NCBI GenBank assembly: GCA_028711355.1
Contig: JAQTSL010000263.1
Span: 1-5,100, forward strand
Direction of reading: 5' to 3'
DNA length: 5,100 nucleotides
Source: Rhodoferax sp.
GTDB lineage: Bacteria > Pseudomonadota > Gammaproteobacteria > Burkholderiales > Burkholderiaceae_C
The notes beneath the pieces were generated by a model that was not told where the DNA came from, ran no database searches, and saw only the letters and a program-made list of their open reading frames with translations. Each line of letters starts with the position of its first letter. Within the stretch, counting starts at the first letter, position 1. Below, piece by piece: positions 1 to 5,100 of the stretch. Position numbers and translations under genes: made by a program.

Positions 1-14
1 GATGAAAAGCCCCC

Positions 15-23
15 TGTTATATT
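15..23 (+). promoter_or_regulatory. possible extended -10 promoter element for rimO
   Basis: The bases TG-T-TATATT match an extended -10 (TGnTATAAT-like) with one change in the hexamer. A start of transcription near position 30 would give a leader of about 55 bases before the GTG of rimO. The -35 region would fall outside the window, so it cannot be judged. This is a pattern match only. Confidence 0.3.
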
Positions 24-84
24 CGGGAGCGTAACGTCGCCCCACTTCCATCGACCATCCAATACCCGCCATCCACCATTCCCT

Positions 85-1470
85 GTGCCGCCCAAGAAAC
101 CCCCCCGCCGCACTTACGCCCTGATTAGCCTCGGCTGCCCCAAGAACCTCGTCGATAGCGAGCGGATGGCGGGGCTGCTGCAAGCCGACGGCTATCGGAT
201 GGTCCCCGAGCCCGACGGCGCCGATCTGGTGGTCGTCAATACCTGCGGATTCATTGACGCGGCCGTTGACGAGTCGCTGGATGCGATCGGCGAAGCGCTG
301 ACCGAAAACGGCAAGGTCATCGTGACCGGCTGCCTCGGGGCTCGCCGTGGTGACAGCGGCGACAACCTGGTGCGCCAGATGCACCCCAGCGTACTGGCGG
401 TCACCGGCCCGCACGCCACGCAACAGGTGATGGATGCGGTGCACCAGTATCTGCCCAAGCCGCATGATCCGTTTCTGGACCTGGTGCCTGACGCGTTTGG
501 TGTGGCCGGGATCAAACTGACACCACGCCATTACGCGTACCTCAAGATCAGCGAAGGCTGCAACCACCGATGCACGTTTTGTATCATTCCATCGATGCGC
601 GGTGATCTGGTTTCCAGACCGGTGGGCGATGTCTTGTCAGAGGCGCAGGCGCTGTTTGAAGGGGGCGTCAAAGAACTGTTGGTGGTCAGCCAGGACACGT
701 CAGCCTACGGAGTCGATGTGCAATACCGCACCGGTTTTTGGAGCGGCAAACCGGTCAAGACCCGCTTATTTGAGCTGGCACAGGCGTTGGGCGAGCTGGC
801 CAAACCGTATGGTGCATGGGTGCGGCTGCATTACGTTTATCCATATCCCAGTGTTGATGACATCTTGCCGCTGATGAACGCTGGCTTGGTGCTGCCGTAC
901 CTGGATGTACCGTTTCAGCACAGTCACCCGGATGTACTCAAACGCATGAAGCGGCCCGCCAGCGGGGAGAAAAACCTGGAGCGCATCCAGCGCTGGCGTG
1001 CCCTGTGCCCTGACATTGTCATCCGCAGCACCTTTATTGCCGGTTTTCCAGGTGAAACCGAAGCAGAGTTTGAGCATTTGCTCGATTTCATGCGACAAGC
1101 CCAGATTGACCGGGCCGGTTGTTTTGCCTACAGCCCGGTCCAGGGTGCGGCGGCGAATGCGTTGCCGGGCCAGTTGCCCGAAGTCGTGCGTCAGCAGCGG
1201 CAAGCGGCGTTTATGGCGGTTGCCGAAAGTACTTCAGCGGCCCGCTTGCAGCAGCGCGTTGGGGCGACCCTGCAAATTCTGGTGGACCATGCGCCAAACC
1301 AGGGCAAGAAGGGCGGGGTCGGGCGCTCGTTCGCCGACGCTCCGGGGATTGACGGCGTGGTTGAATTGCTGCCACCGCAAAAAATAAGCAAAACGCTTAG
1401 AGTGGGTGAATTTACCTTGGCGCGCGTGGTAGCAGCCCAGGGTCATGATTTGGTGGCGCAACCGTTTTAA
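85..1470 (+). CDS. rimO: ribosomal protein S12 methylthiotransferase RimO
   Basis: RimO is a cytosolic radical-SAM enzyme that adds a methylthio group to the beta carbon of a conserved aspartate (Asp88/89 in E. coli numbering) of ribosomal protein S12, using two [4Fe-4S] clusters. The 461-residue product has the full family order. An N-terminal UPF0004 domain (about 11-120) carries Cys18 (LGCPKN), Cys54 (NTCGF) and Cys83 (TGCLG), ligands of the auxiliary cluster. The radical-SAM core (about 147-375) has the CxxxCxxC cluster motif at Cys159, Cys163 and Cys166. A C-terminal TRAM domain (about 390-460) follows. The DSERM, VNTCGFI and HYVYPYP wording favours RimO over MiaB. Length is normal for the betaproteobacterial family. 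The GTG at 85 is chosen because there is no other ATG, GTG or TTG in frame upstream and the next ATG (codon 28) lies inside the conserved domain. No clear Shine-Dalgarno precedes it, which is unusual. The gene is followed at once by repeat copy A and converges on the helicase gene. Confidence 0.97.
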   Translation: MPPKKPPRRTYALISLGCPKNLVDSERMAGLLQADGYRMVPEPDGADLVVVNTCGFIDAAVDESLDAIGEALTENGKVIVTGCLGARRGDSGDNLVRQMHPSVLAVTGPHATQQVMDAVHQYLPKPHDPFLDLVPDAFGVAGIKLTPRHYAYLKISEGCNHRCTFCIIPSMRGDLVSRPVGDVLSEAQALFEGGVKELLVVSQDTSAYGVDVQYRTGFWSGKPVKTRLFELAQALGELAKPYGAWVRLHYVYPYPSVDDILPLMNAGLVLPYLDVPFQHSHPDVLKRMKRPASGEKNLERIQRWRALCPDIVIRSTFIAGFPGETEAEFEHLLDFMRQAQIDRAGCFAYSPVQGAAANALPGQLPEVVRQQRQAAFMAVAESTSAARLQQRVGATLQILVDHAPNQGKKGGVGRSFADAPGIDGVVELLPPQKISKTLRVGEFTLARVVAAQGHDLVAQPF

Positions 1471-1596
1471 CGTGAAAGAACAGGTTGTCATACCGGGCCA
1501 CGACCCGGTATCCATGAATTTGGGCGCACTGGAACAGCGGGTCGTGGCCCGCAATGACAGCCATTTTTCATGCTTCGGGGTGACTTAGCTGCCATG
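1469..1596. repeat. palindromic intergenic repeat, copy A
   Basis: This copy matches 2900-3027 in direct orientation at 116 of 128 positions with no gaps (my count by eye). The core at 1485-1559 is identical over 75 bp. Inside it, CGGGCCACGACCCG (1494-1507) is the exact reverse complement of 1538-1551, 30 bp apart, and outer TGTCAT (1486-1491) pairs with ATGACA (1554-1559). The left arm also folds on itself (ACCGGG and CCCGGT around CCACGA, 1492-1509). The element fills the gap between the convergent ends of rimO and the helicase gene and overlaps the last codons of each. The pattern is that of a REP/BIME- or MITE-like element. It could serve as a bidirectional transcription barrier or mRNA 3' end, but no T-run follows the stems, so a classical terminator is not supported. 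Confidence 0.88.
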
Positions 1597-2838
1597 GTTG
1601 CTAGGGTGGACCGCGGCCGCCCGTAGTTTGTCTTTTTTACTGGGGCGCTTGCCTTTGATACCACCGTTGCCAGGGGCTTCGGGTGCGCAGGAATCGGGCG
1701 GGGTGACTTGTTTGGTTTCAAAGCCGACGATGCTCTCCAGCGCCAGTTGCAGGCGTTGCCGCTTCTGGATCAGTCGCCAGTGCGCCTGGCTGTCGGCGCT
1801 GACCAGGCTTACGGCCAGCCCCGCCTCGCCAGCGCGGCCGGTGCGGCCAATGCGGTGCGTGTAATCGAGTGTCGCGCGTGGCAGGTCGTAGTTCACCACC
1901 ACCGGCAGGTTCGCAATATCCAGGCCGCGCGCGGCCAAGTCGGTGGCCACCACCACCTGCACGCGGCTGGCCTTGAAGTCGGCCAGCACCTGGCTGCGTT
2001 TGCCCTGGCTGAGTTGGCCGTGCAACGGTTCAGCCGCGAGCCCGCCCTTGCGCAGTTTGTCGGCCACGATTTCGGTGGCGAATTTGGTGGCCACAAACAC
2101 CAGCACGCGGCTCCAGGCTTGCTGTTTGATCAGATGCAGTAGCAGTTGTGTGCGGCGCGGCGCGTCAACCGCAATGGCACGCTGCACGATCGTGGCAGGG
2201 TGCCGGGTGTCGGGCCGTACATCGACCCGTGCTGGGTCGTGCAACAAGGCCGCGGCCAGTGCCTGTAGCGCCGGCGCGAAGGTGGCAGAAAAGAACAGGT
2301 TTTGGCGTTGCATGGGCAGCAACGCCAACAGTGCGCCCAACTCGTCGGCAAAGCCAAGATCAAGCAAGCGGTCGGCCTCGTCGAGCACCAGCAGCTTGAT
2401 GCTCGCAAGATGCACCGCGTTGTGCGCCACCAGATCGAGCAGTCGCCCGGGTGTTGCCACCAGCACCATACAGCCACCACGCAGACGCATCATCTGCGGA
2501 TTGATTGACACGCCGCCGAACACCACGTTGATCTTGCAACGCCGTGGCAACACGCACGCCAGGGCTGATAGCGTGTCGCCGACCTGGCTGGCCAGTTCGC
2601 GCGTGGGCACCAGCACCAGCGCCTGCGGCGATGAAGGTGCTGCCGGGCTCAGGCGCTGTAGCAGCGCCAGTGCGAACGCCAGTGTTTTGCCCGAGCCGGT
2701 GGGGGCACACGCCAGCAGGTCGCGTCCGAGTAGGGCCGGTGGGATGGCCGCCCGCTGGACCGGCGTGGGCTGTTGGAAGCCCAGCGCTTGCGCGGCGGCC
2801 ACCAGCGGGGCCGTCAGGCCGAGTTCAGAAAAAGGCAT
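1585..2838 (-). CDS. DEAD-box ATP-dependent RNA helicase, RhlE-like
   Basis: A cytosolic superfamily-2 helicase that unwinds short RNA duplexes or remodels ribonucleoproteins using ATP. Bacterial RhlE proteins act in ribosome maturation and RNA turnover. All core motifs are present in the 417-residue product: Q motif (Phe21 to Gln28), motif I APTGSGKT (45-52), Ia PTRELA (78-83), TPGR (129-132), motif II DEAD (153-156), motif III SAT (184-186), ATDLAARGLDI (298-308) and HRIGRTGR (328-335). A short tail follows, with a basic stretch (KGKRPSKKDK, 395-404) likely to help bind RNA. The ATG at 2838 is preferred because it gives MPFSELGL, the usual opening of RhlE proteins. An in-frame ATG at 2850 would add four residues, and neither start has a good Shine-Dalgarno. 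A weak TTGCGT/TAAACT pair with 19-bp spacing (2906 down to 2876, minus strand) is the only promoter candidate noticed. The gene lies between two direct repeats, and its final codons (HGS-stop) fall in the homologous part of copy A. RhlE versus another DEAD-box subfamily is less certain than the helicase call. Confidence 0.93.
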   Translation of the reverse strand: MPFSELGLTAPLVAAAQALGFQQPTPVQRAAIPPALLGRDLLACAPTGSGKTLAFALALLQRLSPAAPSSPQALVLVPTRELASQVGDTLSALACVLPRRCKINVVFGGVSINPQMMRLRGGCMVLVATPGRLLDLVAHNAVHLASIKLLVLDEADRLLDLGFADELGALLALLPMQRQNLFFSATFAPALQALAAALLHDPARVDVRPDTRHPATIVQRAIAVDAPRRTQLLLHLIKQQAWSRVLVFVATKFATEIVADKLRKGGLAAEPLHGQLSQGKRSQVLADFKASRVQVVVATDLAARGLDIANLPVVVNYDLPRATLDYTHRIGRTGRAGEAGLAVSLVSADSQAHWRLIQKRQRLQLALESIVGFETKQVTPPDSCAPEAPGNGGIKGKRPSKKDKLRAAAVHPSNHGS

Positions 2839-2899
2839 GATGTTTGGCATCCATAAAGCGTCGAGCGAGCTGGGCAGTTTACGAAAAATTCAACTGATT

Positions 2900-3027
2900 A
2901 ACGCAAAAGAGCAGCTTGTCATACCGGGCCACGACCCGGTATCCATGAATTTGGGCGCACTGGAACAGCGGGTCGTGGCCCGCAATGACAACCAGTTTTC
3001 ATGCTTTGGGGTGGCACTGTTGCCATG
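2900..3027. repeat. palindromic intergenic repeat, copy B
   Basis: Second copy of the 1469-1596 element, in the same orientation and offset by 1431 bp. The core at 2916-2990 is identical to copy A over 75 bp, while the flanks carry the 12 differences counted (4 left, 8 right). The inverted arms fall at 2925-2938 and 2969-2982. It lies between the divergent starts of the helicase and the DUF6172 gene, so it could influence either leader. Its left edge touches the weak helicase -35 candidate. No open reading frame with protein-like character was found in it. Confidence 0.88.
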
Positions 3028-3076
3028 AACGTTAGATCCGACCGTCATCGATAATCAGGCGGCCCTTGCTCTGACT

Positions 3077-3082
3077 GGAAAG
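3077..3082 (+). promoter_or_regulatory. ribosome binding site deciding a GTG start
   Basis: GGAAAG lies five bases before the GTG at 3088. It supports this start for the DUF6172 gene over the internal ATG at 3172, which would remove the conserved N-terminus. A GATAAT hexamer at 3050-3055 could be its -10, but no convincing -35 lies at the right distance. Confidence 0.5.
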
Positions 3083-3087
3083 ATTTC

Positions 3088-3423
3088 GTGAAAAAAACAT
3101 TTCAACTTTGGATTGATGGAAAAAACCGCGATCGCGTGCTCGAAGCCACCAAACACGAGATTCGCCAATACATGAAGCGCGAGCGTAACAAGGCTTTGCC
3201 CGAGGGCATGGATTTCTGGCACTTTGACTGCCGTTTTGGCCTGACCAACGTTACCGCAACTGAGGTTCATCCGGCCCAGCTCAGCGCGGTGATCGACGCT
3301 GCGGCCAAGGACGGCGCTGCCAGTTTTTATCTGGAAATTTTGGCCAAACCAACCGTTCGCACAGTGCGAACGGCAGCGGTTGACCACGGCACTGCGTTGT
3401 CGGGCTCAAGCCAGACACCTTAA
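3088..3423 (+). CDS. small DUF6172-family protein
   Basis: The 111-residue product opens MKKTFQL and contains the blocks HEIRQYMKRERNKALPEG (23-40), DFWHFDCRFG (42-51) and SFYLEILAKP (79-88). I recognise these as DUF6172, a family of about 90-100 residues common in proteobacteria with no assigned biochemical function. The block rich in Arg and Lys could bind nucleic acid, but that is a guess from charge alone. There is no signal peptide or membrane segment, so it is probably cytosolic. The start is a GTG with GGAAAG five bases upstream. After the conserved LAKP the protein has a 23-residue tail of low-complexity character (TVRTVRT, then Ala/Gly/Ser/Thr-rich) that looks poorly constrained and is encoded partly by a perfect DNA palindrome at 3353-3373. 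It runs divergently from the helicase and away from repeat copy B. It is separated from the next gene by 195 bp with a dyad, so co-transcription is possible but not shown. Confidence 0.85.
   Translation: MKKTFQLWIDGKNRDRVLEATKHEIRQYMKRERNKALPEGMDFWHFDCRFGLTNVTATEVHPAQLSAVIDAAAKDGAASFYLEILAKPTVRTVRTAAVDHGTALSGSSQTP
3353..3373. repeat. perfect 21-bp palindrome inside the 3' end of the DUF6172 gene
   Basis: CCGTTCGCAC and GTGCGAACGG are exact reverse complements separated by one base (A3363). It encodes the TVRTVRT part of the C-terminal tail, beyond the conserved domain. It could be a protein-binding operator, a hairpin in the mRNA near its 3' end, or a small repeat that has extended the reading frame. 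It does not match the arms of the 1469/2900 repeat. No T-run follows. Confidence 0.8.
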
Positions 3424-3430
3424 CCAGTTG

Positions 3431-3472
3431 GGGACAGAGCCGCGCGCACTGTGTGTAGCGTTGCTCTGTCCC
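3431..3472. repeat. inverted repeat with 10-bp perfect arms downstream of the DUF6172 gene
   Basis: GGGACAGAGC (3431-3440) and GCTCTGTCCC (3463-3472) pair perfectly around a 22-base loop, and CGC/GCG inside the loop may add three pairs. It begins eight bases after the DUF6172 stop. The GGGGACAGAG wording resembles short palindromic repeats found between genes in many proteobacteria, sometimes in families linked to REP-associated tyrosine transposases; that link is from memory. It could end or stabilise the DUF6172 transcript. There is no T-run after it, so it is not called a terminator. Confidence 0.7.
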
Positions 3473-3604
3473 GCACAGGCAGGGCGCCGATGCGGGCTTA
3501 TTTCATTTCAGCGGACTTTTGGGTCGGTCGCTGCGCACAAGGCGCTTAAACGCTACTATTCATAACCACAGACCGCTTGACGCTGGTTCATTTTTACTGA
3601 CATT

Positions 3605-3611
3605 GAGAAAG
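3605..3611 (+). promoter_or_regulatory. ribosome binding site of the MBL-fold gene
   Basis: GAGAAAG, a modest purine-rich Shine-Dalgarno, lies seven bases before the ATG at 3619 and supports that start. Upstream, TACTAT (3554-3559) and TTGACG (3577-3582) are single promoter-like hexamers without a properly spaced partner, so no promoter is assigned. Confidence 0.5.
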
Positions 3612-3618
3612 TAAATCC

Positions 3619-5100
3619 ATGCAACAACTCAAAAAAATTCATGTTTGCCCTGGCGTTTTTTGGGTTGAGGTTGCGCAAGCCGGCGTTTATGTGCTGTGCG
3701 GCTGCCCGTCTGACAGCGTCAAACACATGATCCGACGGGGTCTCATCGTTCAGACCGAAACCAATAAAGTGGTGTTTGAGACCGGTCCAAACGTTATTTT
3801 GCTGTCAGATTTGATGCTGCAAAACGGTATGTTTTGCAATATGGCCGAGTTTCCGGTTTTGCAAATGCTCTATCGTCAGGGCATGGGCATTCCGGGTCAC
3901 ATCAACAGCAACGCTGGCAAGCCGCTGATCATCGGTTCACGTGAACAAGTCCAGGCCCAGCTTGAGTACATTTACCGCGGCAACTACGGTCTGGTGTCAG
4001 AAGCTGAACTGCAAGAAGCGGGGGTATCTGCGGTTCAGGCGGCCGAGCTGATGCAAATGAAACTTAAATTTGCTTTCGGCAAAATTCGCGACAGTAGCGA
4101 TTTTCTGGACACCTGCGTCATCGAAGACGCGCGCGTCGAGATTCGTAGTGGCGTCGGCATTCGGCGACTCAAAGTCAACGTTTTTGAGTTTGACTACAAA
4201 GGTGAAAAACTGACCATCGACCTCAACCTCAAAGCGGATGATTTGTACCGCTCGCCGATTTCGCTGGGTTATCACCACGTTAAACGTGAATATTTTGCAG
4301 TGATCCATACCGGGGAGGGTGACGGTTGGGATACCGAGCGTCCCTCGATGTCCTCGATACTGATGTTTCAGGGAAAAATTTACCTGATCGACGCCGGTCC
4401 GACCATCATTCAAAGCCTCGAAGCGCTGGGTATCTCGGTCAATGAAATTGAAGGCATTTTTCATACCCACTCGCATGACGACCACTTCGCTGGCCTGCCA
4501 GCGCTGATGCGCACCGATCGTCGGCTCAAGTACTACGCAACGCCGATGGTGCGCGCCTCAGTTGCCAAAAAAATGTGCGCCTTGCTGTCGATGCAGGAAG
4601 CCGATCTGGACCACTACTTTGAAATTTGCAGCCTTGAATTTGACAAGTGGAACGACGTGGAAGGGCTGGAAGTTCGCCCGATTTTGTCCCCGCATCCGGT
4701 GGAAACCTCGATTTTCCAGTTTCGTGCGCTCTGGAAAGACGGCTACAAGGTTTATGCCCACTACGCCGACATTGCGTCATTTGCCGTGCTTGACGCCATG
4801 GTTAAAAAAGATGCCAGCGACGCCGGCATTTCGCGCGAGTTTGCCGAGCGCACCAAGTATGTCTATCTGGAGCCGGTTGACCTGAAAAAACTCGATATCG
4901 GTGGCGGCATGATTCATGGGTCGGCTGAAGATTTTCGATGTGACAGCACCAAAAAAATCGTGCTGGCGCATACCTCCAACAGCACCATGACTGATGCTCA
5001 AAAAGAAATTGGCTCAGAGGCTGCTTTTGGCACGGTCGATGTGTTGATTCCTTCGTTTCAAGACTACGGCATGCGCTCGGCGTTTGGCTACCTCGAAAAA
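3619..5100 (+). CDS. large MBL-fold metallo-hydrolase with an uncharacterised N-terminal region (5' part; runs off the window)
   Basis: The reading frame is open from the ATG at 3619 to the window edge, 494 codons without a stop. Residues 1-125 or so form an unfamiliar conserved-looking region (VCPGVFWVEV at 9-18, CGCPSDSVKH at 27-36, then FETGPN and YIYRGNYGL). Residues of about 220-494 read as a metallo-beta-lactamase fold. They contain YLIDAGP (255-261), the metal motif HxHxDH as HSHDDH (His284, His286, Asp288, His289), then His359 (SPHPVE), Asp384 (YADIAS) and His451 (LAHTS), a complete candidate set for a dinuclear metal site. Hydrolase or oxidoreductase chemistry is therefore plausible, but the substrate is unknown. 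I recall related proteins that continue into cyclic-nucleotide-binding (cNMP) domains and sometimes a hemerythrin-like domain; this part is not visible here and is inference. No signal peptide or membrane segment is seen, so it is probably cytosolic. The sequence is visibly less GC-rich than rimO and the helicase. The MBL call is firm; the rest is open. Confidence 0.88.
   Translation, partial: MQQLKKIHVCPGVFWVEVAQAGVYVLCGCPSDSVKHMIRRGLIVQTETNKVVFETGPNVILLSDLMLQNGMFCNMAEFPVLQMLYRQGMGIPGHINSNAGKPLIIGSREQVQAQLEYIYRGNYGLVSEAELQEAGVSAVQAAELMQMKLKFAFGKIRDSSDFLDTCVIEDARVEIRSGVGIRRLKVNVFEFDYKGEKLTIDLNLKADDLYRSPISLGYHHVKREYFAVIHTGEGDGWDTERPSMSSILMFQGKIYLIDAGPTIIQSLEALGISVNEIEGIFHTHSHDDHFAGLPALMRTDRRLKYYATPMVRASVAKKMCALLSMQEADLDHYFEICSLEFDKWNDVEGLEVRPILSPHPVETSIFQFRALWKDGYKVYAHYADIASFAVLDAMVKKDASDAGISREFAERTKYVYLEPVDLKKLDIGGGMIHGSAEDFRCDSTKKIVLAHTSNSTMTDAQKEIGSEAAFGTVDVLIPSFQDYGMRSAFGYLEK

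Noticed and set aside
766..1203. Minus-strand open frame of 145 codons opposite rimO
   Set aside because: It overlaps the well-conserved radical-SAM core of rimO and has no domain or start signal of its own.
1485..1584. Intrinsic terminator for rimO or the helicase gene
   Set aside because: Strong stems are present, but neither strand has a run of T after them, so only a loose role in ending transcripts can be proposed.
1469..3027. Composite transposon or insertion sequence formed by the two repeats and the gene between them
   Set aside because: The enclosed gene is an RNA helicase, not a transposase, the repeats are short and code for nothing, and no clear target-site duplication was found outside them. 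A plain pair of intergenic repeats fits better.
1469..3027. CRISPR array
   Set aside because: Only two repeat copies 1.4 kb apart with a gene between them. There is no regular spacing and no cas genes.
1943..3028. Long open frame on the + strand opposite the helicase gene
   Set aside because: It is antisense to a complete DEAD-box helicase with all motifs, its translation is rich in Ser, Arg and Ala with no domain, and it runs through repeat copy B. This is typical of the shadow of a GC-rich gene.
3997..4485. Minus-strand open frame of 162 codons opposite the MBL gene
   Set aside because: The plus-strand frame carries IDAGP and HSHDDH here, while the antisense product shows no recognisable motif or convincing ribosome binding site.

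Overview
The window looks like a piece of a betaproteobacterial chromosome, most likely Burkholderiales/Comamonadaceae (Rhodoferax- or Polaromonas-like). This rests on the wording of the RimO and DUF6172 proteins, the high GC of the first 3 kb, and the style of the small palindromic repeats. It is a judgement from recollection, not from a search. No tRNA, rRNA, CRISPR array, transposase or phage gene is visible.

Layout: (1) 1-84, leader of rimO with a possible extended -10 element. (2) 85-1470 (+), rimO, the radical-SAM methylthiotransferase for ribosomal protein S12. (3) 1469-1596, copy A of a ~128-bp palindromic repeat. (4) 1585-2838 (-), an RhlE-type DEAD-box RNA helicase, convergent with rimO. 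(5) 2900-3027, copy B of the same repeat in the same orientation. (6) 3088-3423 (+), a small DUF6172-type protein whose 3' end holds a perfect 21-bp palindrome. (7) 3424-3618, a short intergenic region with a second, looser inverted repeat (10-bp arms). (8) 3619 to the window edge (+), the first 494 codons of a large protein with an unfamiliar N-terminal region followed by a metallo-beta-lactamase (MBL) fold with a full set of candidate metal ligands.

Two genes, rimO and the helicase, fit general ribosome/RNA housekeeping, but they are convergent and not an operon. DUF6172 and the MBL gene lie on the same strand, separated by 195 bp containing a dyad, so they are probably separate transcription units. 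The main points for a second look are the helicase gene sitting between two direct copies of a palindromic element (75 bp identical), the series of three different dyad elements between 1.47 and 3.48 kb, and the multidomain MBL protein, whose C-terminal part lies outside the window.
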